This document shows positions 44,901 through 53,832 of a stretch of 64,000 nt of DNA, one piece after another. The position numbers were made by a program, and so were the translations under genes. Under the pieces are notes generated by a model that saw only the letters and a program-made list of their open reading frames with translations, did no database searches and was not told the origin of the DNA. The first letter of the stretch is position 1. Every line of letters starts with the position of its first letter. Origin of the DNA: Planctomycetota bacterium (lineage in GTDB: Bacteria > Planctomycetota > Planctomycetia > Pirellulales > UBA1268); contig VGZO01000015.1 in the NCBI GenBank assembly GCA_016872555.1, positions 1 through 64,000 of the forward strand, given 5' to 3'.

Positions 44901-45098
44901 CTTGGCCGGCCCGTGGCAGGCGTAGCAGGTGTCGGCGAGGAGCGGGCGGATGTCGCGGTCGAAGTGAACGGGTTTTTCCGCCGCCAGGCCGGTGGCCGCG
45001 AGGAGGGCCGCGGGGAGCCCGAGAAGACACGCCGTCGCCGTGGCCGACGACGGCCAGCGACGGCTTCGTCCACGGACAATCAGACGCCGTTCGGCCAT
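41940..45098 (-). CDS. Large PSD1 / DUF1549 / DUF1553 protein with inserted domain
   Basis: This 1052-residue member is about 200-250 residues longer than its paralogs. It has a signal peptide (about 18-40), a PSD1 cytochrome motif CYACH at 58-62, DUF1549 with [12 protein letters not shown], and DUF1553 ending with [15 protein letters not shown]-like repeats near the C terminus. Between DUF1549 and DUF1553 (about residues 430-620) lies an extra beta-rich segment ([52 protein letters not shown]) like a LamG/concanavalin carbohydrate-binding domain. The gene is 22 bases upstream of its DUF1501 partner. Confidence 0.92.
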   Translation of the reverse strand: MAERRLIVRGRSRRWPSSATATACLLGLPAALLAATGLAAEKPVHFDRDIRPLLADTCYACHGPAKQEAGLRLDDGAAATTALASGVVAVVPGQPAASALVARIRATDADVVMPPPHTNKSLTPAQQDLLERWIAAGAAFEPHWSFRPLSRPPVPAGPAGVANPIDRFLETRLAEEGLPVNPPADRRVLARRLSFALVGLPPTPAEVEAFVADPAADAVDRFVERLLASPHHGEEMARHWLDAARYADTHGLHLDNERQMWAYRDWVVEAFKQNLPFDTFTIWQLAGDLLPGATTAQQTATGFSRSNVTTSEGGSINDELLFRYAVDRTATMVQAWMGLTGQCAVCHDHKFDPLSQREFYSLYAFFNSAADPGFDGNILTTAPTITLPTADEQRELADLDARLPGLRQGLETALDAVAYADPATADPRPEPVRTETVWLDDDFPAGAAVQSAGAPLAWFEGSEPGAVHSGRRCLDRTATGIGQDFYQSGAEPLVIPVGAEIVAHVWLDPAAPPKSVMLQFHAGSWNHRAVWGDPAAIDWGEAGKPSRFHAGPLPEPGGWRKLTIAPEQVGLAPGTKLEGFALTQFGGHVRWDALGIVAVSDPARDPARSLAAWWQERTGKDKLDDVPGDLRGLVKQGIEKTTDAAEQARVRRHWLAQVWGERTAALAEAVSLLRTATARREELEKGLARTFVFNDLPTMRESFVMQRGAYDKPGAKVQRATPGFLPPLLVATGDVPNRLDLAQWIMAPRQPLTPRVAANRLWQQFFGTGLVKTSEDFGLQGEAPSHPELLDWLACEYRDGGWDTRRMVQLIVTSRAFLRSAVVEPAQLAADPENRLLARGPRIRLDAELIRDNALALSGLLDRTFGGRGVRPYQPDNIWEPVGFAGSNTAKYVRDSGPALYRRSLYTFLKRTAPPPFMVNFDAPNREQFCARRERSNTPLQALQLLNDVQHVEAARALAARALAEGGADDSARIGWLFRTVLARDPESDEAAVVATTLAAHRARYATDAEAARKLVSHGESKPPEGMAVEELAAYTLLANLLLNLDETLSRN

Positions 45099-45324
45099 GG
45101 TCGTGCCCCGGGACCCCTGATCTGTCGAAACCGCACCCCGCCGTCGGCCGCGCCTGCCGGCGACCTGGCAGATCGACGACCTCCGCCGATGTCGCGGCGG
45201 AGTCCCGAGCTCCGGAGACTTCGTTTGCGGATCGCCCTGCGGGACGGGCGACCGACCCCGACCGGGAAGCTCGAAAGTTTCCCCCCGGGAACGTGGTTTG
45301 GCAAGGAATCAAAGACCGTTGCCG

Positions 45325-46692
45325 TCAGGCGACCACCGCCTCGTGAACCTCGCCGGCTACGTCGGTGAGGCGGAAGTCGCGGCCGCCGTGGCGGTAGGTG
45401 AGGCGGAGGTGGTCGACGCCGAGGAGGTGGAGGATCGTGGCGTGGACGTCGTGGATGCTCATCCGCCCGTCGACCGCGTAGTAGCCGTAGTCGTCGGTGG
45501 CACCGTAGCGGAACCCGCCGCGCACGCCCCCTCCGGCCATCCAGATCGTGAAGCCCTCGGGATTGTGGTCGCGGCCGTTGGTGCCCTGGGCCACCGGCGT
45601 CCGCCCGAACTCCCCCGACCAGACCACCAGCGTGTCGTCGAGCAGCCCGCGGCGGGCGAGGTCCTCGAGCAGCCCGGCGATCGGCTTGTCGACCTCGGCC
45701 GCCTTCTCGCCGTGGCCGGCGAGCAGGTCGGCGTGCTGGTCCCACTGCACCTTGCCGTCGCTGTGGGTCACCTGGATGAAGCGCACCCCCGCCTCGGCGA
45801 ACCGCCGGGCGAGCAGGCACTGGCGGCCGAAGTTGGCGGTGACCGGGTCGTCGAGGCCGTACAGCGCGAGGGTCTCCCGCGTCTCGCCGGAGAGATCCTC
45901 GACGGTGGGCATCGCCCGCTGCATGCGGAACGCCAATTCGAAGCTCTCGAGGCGCGATTCGAGGACCGGGTCGGCGGCGGCCTGGTCGCCGAGCCCGCGG
46001 ATGAAGTCGAGCTGGGCGCGCTGGACGTCCGCCGACCAGCGCGGATTGGCGATGAACTTCATCCGTGCCTCGGTCGCCGGCCGGCTGGCGACGCCGAGCG
46101 GCACCCCCTGGTGGCGCGCGGGGAGGAAGGCGCTGCCCCAGTTGTTGGCGCCACCGTGGGCGAGCGTCGGGCAGATCGTGACGAACGCGGGGAGGTCAGT
46201 GTTGAGCGTCCCCAGGCCGTAGCTCACCCAAGCCCCCATGCCGGGACGGACGAACGTGTCGCTGCCGGTGTGGAGCTTGAGGACGGCGCCGCCGTGGGCG
46301 GCATTGGTCCCGTGGACGCCATGGAGGAAACAGATCCGGTCGACGTGCCGGGCGACGTGCGGAAACAGGTCGCTCACCGGGCTGCCGCACTCGCCATACC
46401 GACGGAAGCGCCACGGACTGGCCAGGAGATTGCCGGTGGCGGCGAACTGGACGCGCGGCTTGGCCGCCGGAAACGGCTTGCCATCGTCGGCGCTGAGCTT
46501 CGGCTTGGGATCGAAGGTGTCGACGTGCGACGGGCCCCCCTTCATGAACATGAAGATCACGCGCCGGGCGCGCACCGGCAGGCCGTGGTCGACGGTGCCG
46601 GCCAGCAGGTTCCGCGCGGCCAGCCAGCCGAAGCCGACGGCGCTGCCGGCCAGGGCACGGCGCCGGCTCGTCGGCAGGGGAATCGATTGCAT
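45325..46692 (-). CDS. DUF1501 secreted protein
   Basis: The 455-residue protein starts MQSIPLPTSRRRALAGSAVG, a twin-arginine-like signal. It continues with VIFMFMKGGPSHVDTFDPK, ARRFAEAGVRFIQVTHSDG, SGEFGRTPVAQ and a C-terminal LLGVDHLRLTYRHGGRDFRL. It starts 12 bases after the stop of the 815-residue PSD1/DUF1549 gene and pairs with it. The next gene downstream begins after a 226-base gap in which I find only a loosely palindromic stretch, so a second promoter may lie there. Confidence 0.93.
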   Translation of the reverse strand: MQSIPLPTSRRRALAGSAVGFGWLAARNLLAGTVDHGLPVRARRVIFMFMKGGPSHVDTFDPKPKLSADDGKPFPAAKPRVQFAATGNLLASPWRFRRYGECGSPVSDLFPHVARHVDRICFLHGVHGTNAAHGGAVLKLHTGSDTFVRPGMGAWVSYGLGTLNTDLPAFVTICPTLAHGGANNWGSAFLPARHQGVPLGVASRPATEARMKFIANPRWSADVQRAQLDFIRGLGDQAAADPVLESRLESFELAFRMQRAMPTVEDLSGETRETLALYGLDDPVTANFGRQCLLARRFAEAGVRFIQVTHSDGKVQWDQHADLLAGHGEKAAEVDKPIAGLLEDLARRGLLDDTLVVWSGEFGRTPVAQGTNGRDHNPEGFTIWMAGGGVRGGFRYGATDDYGYYAVDGRMSIHDVHATILHLLGVDHLRLTYRHGGRDFRLTDVAGEVHEAVVA

Positions 46693-46704
46693 CGCGGCCT
46701 CCGC

Positions 46705-49152
46705 TCAGCGCACGAAGAGGAGCTCGTCGCCCGCCAGCAGGCCCTGGGCGACGGCGGTCCAGGCCGCTGCCTCGCGCCCGGCGGGGGGCGTTCCCGCCTC
46801 CGCCAGCCGCGCGGTGATCCGCGCCACCGCCTCGGCGACGAGCCGCTCCTCGGCGGCTGTCGGGGAGCGGCCGAGGACGCGGCGGAAGAGAAGCAGGGGG
46901 CGTGGCGCGCCGTCGCCGGGGGTGGCGGCCAGCACGCTCGTCGCGACGCGTTCGGCCACGTCGAGGACGAGATCGCCGTTGAGCAGCCACAGCGCCTGCG
47001 AGGGCACCGTCGACGTGCCGCGGTCGCCGCAGGGGACGGCGCCGTCGGTGCAGTCGAACAGCCACAGGCAGTCCTGGATGTGATTGCGGATCACCGGCAT
47101 GTAGATGCTGCGCCGCGGGGCGTCGTAGCGCGTGCCGTCGATCGAGGTGTGGTCGAAGAGGAACGCCCGGTTGGCGACGTGGAGCAGCGACCCGCCCATC
47201 GAGCGGTCGAGCGTGCCCCCCACGGCAAGCAGCGAATCGCGGATGCTCTCCGCCTCGAGGCGGCGGACGGTGGCGCGCCAAGCGAGGTGGTTGTCGGGGT
47301 CGACCTCCAGCGCTCGCGCGGCGGTCGGGCTGTCGGCAGCGGTGCTCGACCGCTGCCAGGCCGCCGAGAGGAGGATCCGCCGGTGGAGCGCCTTCAGCGA
47401 CCACCCGGAGTCGACCAGTTCCGCCGCCAGCCAGTCGAGGAGCGGCTGGTTGACGGGCCGGTCGCCGAGCCGCCCGAAATTGTCGGTGGTGGCGACGATC
47501 CCGCGGCCGAAGTGCCAGCGCCACACCCGGTTGACGATCACCCGGGCGGTGAGCGGATGGCGCGGGTCGGTGAGCCAGTCGGCCAATTCGCGGCGGCCGC
47601 TCGCCGCCGGGGGAATCGCCAGCGGGCCGTCGATCTCGAGGACCACCGGCACGCCGCGCGGCACGCGCCGCCCCGGCACGAGGTGGTCGCCGCGGATGGC
47701 GATCCGGGCGTCGGCCGGAGTTCCCTCGACCACCCCCATCGCGGTGTCGAGCGGCACGACCGCCCGCTCGGCCTCCGCCACCGCGTCGCGCAGCGCCGTG
47801 AGGCGCTGGTGAACCTCCTCGGGGAGCGACTCCTCCGCGACCGTCGCCGGATCGGTGCCGGCGGCGGCGACGGCGCCCCGGGCACTGGCCAGTTCGGCGG
47901 CGACCGCCCCCTTCCGCGCCTCGACGGTGGCCGTCGCCTCGGCATGGGCGGCGAGCGCCTCCGGAGTGGCGACGACGTTTTCCTGCCAGCGTGCGATCCG
48001 CGCCAGAGACTCCATCGACCGCGTGCTGGTGAAGATCCCTGCCAGTGCCGCGTAGTCGGCCTGGGAGACGGGATCAAACTTGTGGTTGTGGCAGCGGGCG
48101 CAGCCGAACGACAGCCCGAGGAACGCGCGCGACAGCGTGTCGACCTGCTCGTCGACGACGTCGGCGGCGAGCTTGGCCTGGTCCCCCTCGGCGAGCACCT
48201 TGGGGCCGAGGACGAGGAACCCGGTGGCGACGAAGAGCGCGTTGCGCTCGGCTGCCGGGGTGTCGGGGGTGGCGAGCAGGTCGCCGGCGACCTGGCGGCG
48301 GAGGAATCGGTCGTAGGGGAGGTCTTCGTTGAGGCTCGCGATCACCCAGTCGCGGTAGCGCCACGCGGTGCCGTGGGCGACGTTCTCGTCGAGCCCGTTG
48401 GAGTCGGCGTAGCGGACGACGTCGAGCCAGTGGCGCGCCCAGTGCTCGCCGTACTGGGGCGAGTCGAGGAGCCGGTCGACGACCCGGGCGAAGGCGTCGG
48501 GGGAATCGTCGGCGAGGAATGCCGCGACCTCGTCGGCAGAGGGCGGCAGGCCGGTGAGGTCGAACGTCACGCGGCGCAGGAGCGTCGCCCGATCGGCCGG
48601 TCCGGTCGGTTCGACGCCGACGGCGGCGAGGGCCTGGCGCACGAAGGCGTCGATCGGATCGGCGGCCCCGGCGACGACGGGCACGGGCGGGCGGACGACC
48701 GGGGTGAACGACCAGTGGGCGCGCTGGGCCACCGGATCGAAGGGCGGCAGCGGCGGCGGTGGCTCGAGCGACCCGCCGGGGTGCGGTGCCCCGGCTTCGA
48801 TCCAGGCCGTCACGAGTGCCAGCTCGTCGGCGGGCAGCGCCTCCCCCGGCGGCATGAGGAGCGTTTCGTCGCGGCGGAGCACGGCCCGGGCCAGCAGGCT
48901 CTCGGCGAGGCTTCCCGGAACGATCGCGGGACCGGAGTCACCACCGGCGACGAGGCCCGCGAACGAGTCGAGCCGCAGCCCTCCCTCCTGGCGCTGGGCG
49001 CCATGGCAGTGGCCGCAGCGGCGCTCGAGGACGGGGGCGACCCGCGCCGTGAAGTCGTCGGCGGTCAGGTGCGCTTCGCCGGCTCGGGCCCGGCCCGGAG
49101 CCACGGCGCCGGCCAGCAACAGCGACAGGGCGAGGAGGCGACGGAGGGCCAT
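46705..49152 (-). CDS. PSD1 / DUF1549 / DUF1553 secreted protein
   Basis: The 815-residue protein has a signal peptide (1-24) and a PSD1 domain with CGHCH at 46-50. DUF1549 follows (RHWLDVVRYADSNGLDEN, GCARCHNHKFDP, whose second position differs from its paralogs), then DUF1553 (RVIVNRVWRWHFGRGIV, VPSQALWLLNGDLVLDVAERV). It is first in the DUF block, 62 bases after the RlmI-like gene in the same direction. With the DUF1501 gene after it (12-base gap) it forms the simplest of the three pairs in the array. The cytochrome role is inferred, the substrate unknown. Confidence 0.93.
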   Translation of the reverse strand: MALRRLLALSLLLAGAVAPGRARAGEAHLTADDFTARVAPVLERRCGHCHGAQRQEGGLRLDSFAGLVAGGDSGPAIVPGSLAESLLARAVLRRDETLLMPPGEALPADELALVTAWIEAGAPHPGGSLEPPPPLPPFDPVAQRAHWSFTPVVRPPVPVVAGAADPIDAFVRQALAAVGVEPTGPADRATLLRRVTFDLTGLPPSADEVAAFLADDSPDAFARVVDRLLDSPQYGEHWARHWLDVVRYADSNGLDENVAHGTAWRYRDWVIASLNEDLPYDRFLRRQVAGDLLATPDTPAAERNALFVATGFLVLGPKVLAEGDQAKLAADVVDEQVDTLSRAFLGLSFGCARCHNHKFDPVSQADYAALAGIFTSTRSMESLARIARWQENVVATPEALAAHAEATATVEARKGAVAAELASARGAVAAAGTDPATVAEESLPEEVHQRLTALRDAVAEAERAVVPLDTAMGVVEGTPADARIAIRGDHLVPGRRVPRGVPVVLEIDGPLAIPPAASGRRELADWLTDPRHPLTARVIVNRVWRWHFGRGIVATTDNFGRLGDRPVNQPLLDWLAAELVDSGWSLKALHRRILLSAAWQRSSTAADSPTAARALEVDPDNHLAWRATVRRLEAESIRDSLLAVGGTLDRSMGGSLLHVANRAFLFDHTSIDGTRYDAPRRSIYMPVIRNHIQDCLWLFDCTDGAVPCGDRGTSTVPSQALWLLNGDLVLDVAERVATSVLAATPGDGAPRPLLLFRRVLGRSPTAAEERLVAEAVARITARLAEAGTPPAGREAAAWTAVAQGLLAGDELLFVR

Positions 49153-49214
49153 GCGATCGAGCCCACGGGGACTGCCACGAGTCTACCACCGCCACCGCGC
49201 CGGTCGTGCCCACG

Positions 49215-50453
49215 TCACGGCACCCGCGCGATCACGCACGTGAGGTATTCGCCGTCGAGGCAACTGGCACTCACGGGGTGGTCGGGGGCCGCCCCGCGCA
49301 CCTCGAGGAGCCGGATCGACCGCCGCGCCTGCTGGGCGACGCCGGCGAGCATCGTCAGGAACTCGTCGCGTCCCACGGCCCCGGAACAGCTGCAGGTGAC
49401 GAGCGTTCCGCCCGGTTCGAGGAGGTCGACGGCGAGGCGGTTGATGCGGTGGTAGGCGCGGAGCGCGTCGGCCACGGTGGCGCGGCTCCGGGCGAACTTC
49501 GGCGGATCGAGGACCACCATCCCGTAGCGCTCGCCGGATCCGGCCAGCTCGGCGAGCCGTTCGAAGGCGTCGGCCGTCTCCACCGCCATAGTCGCCAGGC
49601 CGTTGAGCCGGGCGTTGGCGGCCGCCAACGCCGTCGCCTTGGCGCTGGAATCGACCGCGAGCACGGCGCTGGCCCCGGCCGCGGCGGCGGTGAGGGCGAA
49701 GCCCCCCGAGTAGCAGAACATGTCGAGCACGCGCTTTCCCGGTGCGTGGCGCGCCGCGGCGTGACGATTGTCACGTTGGTCGAGGTAGAAGCCGGTCTTC
49801 TGCCCCGCAGCGAGGTCGATCCCGTAGCGGAGATTTCCTTCGCGGACGAACACCGGCCCGTCGGGGGCCTGGCCGCGCACGACCCGGTCGGGGAGGTGGA
49901 GCCCCTCGAGGCCGGCGAGCCCGCGCTCGGCGCCGCGGAGGAGGATGCCCCGCGTCGGCGTCAGCGTCCCGAGGATGCCGGACAGCGTCTCCAGCCGGGC
50001 CGCCATCGCCAGCGCCGTCACCTGGACGCACAGCCACTCGCCGTAGCGGTCGACGACCAATCCGGAGAGGTCGTCTCCCTCGCTGTTGACGAGGCGCACG
50101 GCGCCGTCGGTGGCGTCGAGGCCGAGGTGGCGGCGGAGGGCGACGGCGGCGGCGATCCGCCCTTCCCACAGCGCCCCGTCGAGCGGCTGCGCCGGATCGA
50201 AGGCATACAGCCGCACGCGCAGCCGGCTGTGGGGATTGAACAGCCCGCGGGCCACGAACCGCCCCTCGTGGGTCGCCAGATCGACGACGTCACCGGCCGC
50301 CGGGTCGCCGTCGAGGCGGGCGATCGCCGAATCGAGCACCCAGGGATGGCGACCGAAGAACGGCCGGGCCCGCTTCGGCTTGAGAACGACGGTGGCCGTG
50401 GGCAGCCCGTCGGCGGCGGGCGGCGACGGTGACGGCGGCACAGCGGGGTCCAT
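49215..50453 (-). CDS. Class I rRNA (cytosine-C5) methyltransferase, RlmI-like
   Basis: SAM-dependent methyltransferase of the RlmI/RlmK group, which methylates C1962 of 23S rRNA in E. coli; the exact base here is inferred. The 412-residue protein has an N-terminal PUA domain (FFGRHPWVLDSAIA), a linker domain, and a Rossmann methyltransferase domain with motif I VLDMFCYSGGFAL, VVLDPPKFARS (motif IV) and the catalytic-type TCSCSG cysteines. ATG at 50453. It sits 66 bases after the MMPL transporter gene and 62 before the PSD1 array, so it may share a transcript with either. Confidence 0.9.
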   Translation of the reverse strand: MDPAVPPSPSPPAADGLPTATVVLKPKRARPFFGRHPWVLDSAIARLDGDPAAGDVVDLATHEGRFVARGLFNPHSRLRVRLYAFDPAQPLDGALWEGRIAAAVALRRHLGLDATDGAVRLVNSEGDDLSGLVVDRYGEWLCVQVTALAMAARLETLSGILGTLTPTRGILLRGAERGLAGLEGLHLPDRVVRGQAPDGPVFVREGNLRYGIDLAAGQKTGFYLDQRDNRHAAARHAPGKRVLDMFCYSGGFALTAAAAGASAVLAVDSSAKATALAAANARLNGLATMAVETADAFERLAELAGSGERYGMVVLDPPKFARSRATVADALRAYHRINRLAVDLLEPGGTLVTCSCSGAVGRDEFLTMLAGVAQQARRSIRLLEVRGAAPDHPVSASCLDGEYLTCVIARVP

Positions 50454-50519
50454 GGCTCACACCGGCAGGGGGCCGCGGGCGCCACGGCGCGCCGCGGGGC
50501 GGAACGGTCGCCGCGCGGA

Positions 50520-53039
50520 TCAGGCGTGGACGACCCGGTCCGCGGGGCCGGGCACGACGTGCGGGGCCGGGAGCGTGTCGCTGCCGGGATCGGTGTGGAG
50601 CTCGCGCCGCCCCTCGCGGCGCCGCTTGGCGCGCTCCACCCGCTCCACGCTCCAGGCGAACACGGCGCCGAGCGGACCGGAGAGCATGGCCGGCATGAGC
50701 ACGAGGTTGCCCACCAGGGCGATGGTCAGCATCGCGAGCATCATGTGGCCAAAGCGCTGCGTCGGGCCGAACGGCGACAGCGAGAACACCGACAGCCCGA
50801 TGCCGATCACACCCCAGCTCTGGTACATCGCCCGGGCACAGCCCTTGTAGGCGAGCATCACCGCCTCGCGGCGGGAGAGGCCCTCGGCGATCCCGCGGCG
50901 GAACCAGAGCATGAAGTGGACGACGTCGTCGACGGTCACGCCGAGGGCGACGCTCGGCGCCATCACCGTGCCGATGTCGATCAGCAGCGTGCCGGCGTCG
51001 AGCGACTTGAGGATCGAATTGCCCCAGCCCATGCCGCCGAACACGCAGACCGCCGGGAACGCCGCGGGGAGGAGGAGCACCAGTCCCGCCGAGGCGGCCC
51101 GGCAGAGGATCACCATCACGATCACGATGATCGCGAAGTCGGTGATGAATCCGGCGATCAGCCCGTCGAGCAGCGAGTGCTGCGCCTTGTAGACCAACGG
51201 CACCAGGCCGGTGTAATCGACGGCGATCCCCTCGACGCCCTCGGTGGCGAGCCGGGCGCGGATCGGGTCGATCGTCTTCTGGAGGTCCTGCTTGAACAGC
51301 GCGTAGTCGACTTCCTTGATGGCGCTGACGCGGGCGCTGATCCGCCACAGCTCCTCGGCGTGGCCGTCGTCGTGGACCATCTCGCGGAGGTAATCGCCGG
51401 CGAGGAAGTCGTCGCGGTGGGCGACGAGCCGCTTGTTGAGGACGCTGCGCCGCGTCTTCGACGACAGCCCGAACACGCGTCCGGCCGCGCCGCCGACGCC
51501 GCCGCCGCCGACGTCGAGCTCACGGCCGAACGTGACCGTCGACAGCGAGCTGCCGACCTCGTCGAGCCGGCCGATCTCGCGTTGGATCTCGCCGACCAGT
51601 TCCATCCGCTCGAGGAAGCTCAGCCCGCACTTCGAGTCGTCGATGCGGACGAGGACCTCCATCGGCACCAGCGGCCCGAGCTTGCGTTCCAGCCAGCGGT
51701 AGTCCTCGCGGATCTGCGCCCGCGGCGAGAACAAGCGCATCAGCTGGACGCTGCTCTCGACCCGAGTCATCCCGTAGCCGACGCCGGCCATCAGCGCCAG
51801 GCAGGCGGTCGTCACCAGGGCATGGTTCCGCGTGATCCACTCGCCGATCCGCCACCAGCGGCTCTCCTCCGCGGGGCGCCAGCCGTCGTCGCTGCCGTCG
51901 CCGGCGAGCCGCCCGATCCGCAGCTTCGGCGGAAACAGTTCCAGGGCCGCGGGCATGAAGGTCACGAGAATCAGGAAGCTGACCACGACGCCGATCGCCG
52001 AGAAGATGCCGAACATCCGGATCGGCACCAGCTCACTGACCGCCAGCGTCGCCAAGCCGACGGCGGTCGTGCCGGTGGCCAGCGTCAGCGGGAGCATCGC
52101 GTGGTGCACGGCGCGGCCGGCAGCGCCCTCCTGCTGGCCCGTCTCGGCGAGCTGGTCGCGGTAGTAGTTGGCGAGGTGGATGGCGCCGCTGGTCGTCGCC
52201 ACGTAGACCAGCGACGGCATCGTCAGCAGGATCGCGTCGACCGGGTAGCCGCAGTACCAGACCACCGCCAGGCTGGCGAACATGCTGTACACGCCGGAGG
52301 CGAGCACGAGGCCGACCAGCAGCTTGCTCTTCAGGCTCCACCAGCTGACGAAGAACCCGACGACCAGCGACAGGCCGAAGAGGATCGTGACGCTCGTCTG
52401 CCCCGCCTTGTCGATCGAGACGTTGTCGACCGGGGGACCGCCGAGGTGGAAATCGTCGGCCGGGATCCCGCACTCCTCGGTGGCGACCTGCTTGATGAGG
52501 TCGACGGCTCCGTGGAGGTTCGCCCGGGCGAGATCGGAGAGGGTGAGGACGAGGCAGGTCTGCCGCAGGCGCGGGTCGTCTTCGGGGCTTCCCGGCTCGA
52601 CGCCCTCGGCCGGCGGCCCGATGAGGGCCCCGGTGAGGCGATCGATGGCCGTCGCCTCGTCGAGGTTCAGCGGCTCGGCCGTCATCTGGGCAACGGCCCG
52701 CGGCCCGGTCTGGACGGTCTTGTAGTAGAGGGGCCGGTCGATGCGGGCCGCCTCTTCCGGCGGCGGGAGGAGCTTTTGGGCCAACAGCTCCAGCCGCGGG
52801 TCGGCCATCGTGCAGCCGTCCCAGCTGGCGAGGATGAACTCCTCCCCCTGGAAACTCTGGCGGAACCGCCGGTAGACCTGGGTCTCCGGGTATTCCAGGG
52901 GCAGCCACCCCTTCACGTCGTTGCGGTTGTTTCCCTTCGCATTGATCGCACCGACCACCACCAGCGGCAGCAGGAACATGAGGATCGCCATGATCCCCAC
53001 GCTGAAACGCTGGTAGAAGTTGCCGGACGCGGTCGACAT
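50520..53039 (-). CDS. MMPL-family RND transporter
   Basis: The 839-residue membrane protein has the two-half RND layout: span 1 near residue 15, a large soluble loop, five spans to about 370, then a second loop and the rest to 810. Landmarks are YCGYPVDAILLTMPSLVYVATTSGAIHLANYY in the first half and ALGVTVDDVVHFMLWFRRG in the second; both correspond to the proton-relay spans. It may move lipids or hopanoids across or to the outer membrane, as for HpnN-like or MmpL members; the substrate is not known. Start ATG 53039. Gene first in a minus-strand run of seven or more co-directional genes. Confidence 0.88.
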   Translation of the reverse strand: MSTASGNFYQRFSVGIMAILMFLLPLVVVGAINAKGNNRNDVKGWLPLEYPETQVYRRFRQSFQGEEFILASWDGCTMADPRLELLAQKLLPPPEEAARIDRPLYYKTVQTGPRAVAQMTAEPLNLDEATAIDRLTGALIGPPAEGVEPGSPEDDPRLRQTCLVLTLSDLARANLHGAVDLIKQVATEECGIPADDFHLGGPPVDNVSIDKAGQTSVTILFGLSLVVGFFVSWWSLKSKLLVGLVLASGVYSMFASLAVVWYCGYPVDAILLTMPSLVYVATTSGAIHLANYYRDQLAETGQQEGAAGRAVHHAMLPLTLATGTTAVGLATLAVSELVPIRMFGIFSAIGVVVSFLILVTFMPAALELFPPKLRIGRLAGDGSDDGWRPAEESRWWRIGEWITRNHALVTTACLALMAGVGYGMTRVESSVQLMRLFSPRAQIREDYRWLERKLGPLVPMEVLVRIDDSKCGLSFLERMELVGEIQREIGRLDEVGSSLSTVTFGRELDVGGGGVGGAAGRVFGLSSKTRRSVLNKRLVAHRDDFLAGDYLREMVHDDGHAEELWRISARVSAIKEVDYALFKQDLQKTIDPIRARLATEGVEGIAVDYTGLVPLVYKAQHSLLDGLIAGFITDFAIIVIVMVILCRAASAGLVLLLPAAFPAVCVFGGMGWGNSILKSLDAGTLLIDIGTVMAPSVALGVTVDDVVHFMLWFRRGIAEGLSRREAVMLAYKGCARAMYQSWGVIGIGLSVFSLSPFGPTQRFGHMMLAMLTIALVGNLVLMPAMLSGPLGAVFAWSVERVERAKRRREGRRELHTDPGSDTLPAPHVVPGPADRVVHA

Positions 53040-53505
53040 CGAAGCGTTTTCAGACCTCGTCGGGGATCGAACCGGCGTTGGCGGCCTCGCTGCGGGCTTC
53101 CCGTCCGCGGGACGGCGTCACTGTCTCATCGCCCTCTCATCGCCACCGGCGGTCGCCTGGGCTCGCCCCGGGGCCGGCCGCGAATGGCCGGACGGGGCAC
53201 CGGGAAACCCCGGTTCCGAGCACCGACACCGTACAAGGGATTCAGGTGCCCGTCCATATTGTTTGCCCGTCCGAACCCCGGTTCCCCTCCTGATCGGCGT
53301 GGCGCAAGTGTTTTATGAATCACACCTTCCGTTGTACGCAGCCCTTCCTCATCTGGCGCAATCGGCAGGAATCCCCCCGGCCTCCTTTCTTGCCTTTTCC
53401 CGGCTTGACGTCGGCCAGCACCGCTGTCGCCCCCGGGGAGGCAGGCGGCGTGTGGCTGGCTCGACGAGCCGGCGGCCGACTCGCGGGGAAGCGCGAAACG
53501 ACCGC
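53040..53505. other. Intergenic region upstream of the MMPL gene
   Basis: This 466-base stretch separates the end of the CDGSH gene from the start of the MMPL gene, both on the minus strand. It contains a locally AT-richer segment (about 53235-53350, including TATTGTTTG and TTTTATGAATC) in which a promoter for the MMPL gene could lie, but I see no clear -35/-10 pair. Short G/C palindromes such as ACCGGG-AAA-CCCCGGT near 53198 are present. I find no credible gene. Confidence 0.35.
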
Positions 53506-53832
53506 TCAGCCGGCCGCCCCACCGGGATCCGACCGCTCCCCGTCCCCTGCCGAGCGAAACTCGGCCGCGACATGGGAACCGTCGCAGAACGGCCGACGCC
53601 GCGACTGCCCGCAGCGGCACAGCGCGAGGGACGGCTTGGTGGTGGGGGGCGGGGGGATTTCGACACCTTCGTGGTCGGTCAGCCGCACCAGGACCCCCTG
53701 GGCCGCCAGGTCGGCGGCCAGTTCGACGACCAACGGTCCGTCGAGCCGGCAGCGGATCGAGACGGTTCCCGGGGGTATGCGACGTCCGGGCCGAGACGGT
53801 GTGCCCGCCCCGGGAGATTCTGGTGGGGTCAT
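53506..53832 (-). CDS. CDGSH iron-sulfur domain protein
   Basis: The 108-residue protein has the canonical CDGSH signature: CRCGQSRRRPFCDGSH with Cys 72, Cys 74, Cys 83 and His 87 as [2Fe-2S] ligands. An acidic/hydrophobic N-terminal strand region (PLVVELAADLAAQGVLVRL) and a disordered Asp/Gly tail flank it. Such domains transfer electrons or clusters. Its ATG 53832 overlaps the lgt stop (ATGA), so it is the last gene of folK-panC-lgt-CDGSH. The frame extends across lgt only as a shadow. No transmembrane segment is visible. Confidence 0.93.
   Translation of the reverse strand: MTPPESPGAGTPSRPGRRIPPGTVSIRCRLDGPLVVELAADLAAQGVLVRLTDHEGVEIPPPPTTKPSLALCRCGQSRRRPFCDGSHVAAEFRSAGDGERSDPGGAAG

Noticed and set aside
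45298-49455. 1385-residue plus-strand open frame
   Set aside because: It is antisense to two clear genes (DUF1501 and PSD1/DUF1549); such frames arise from the high GC third position. No family motif is present.
50526-53318. 930-residue plus-strand open frame
   Set aside because: Antisense to the MMPL transporter; composition (Asp/His/Gln/Arg) is that of a shadow.
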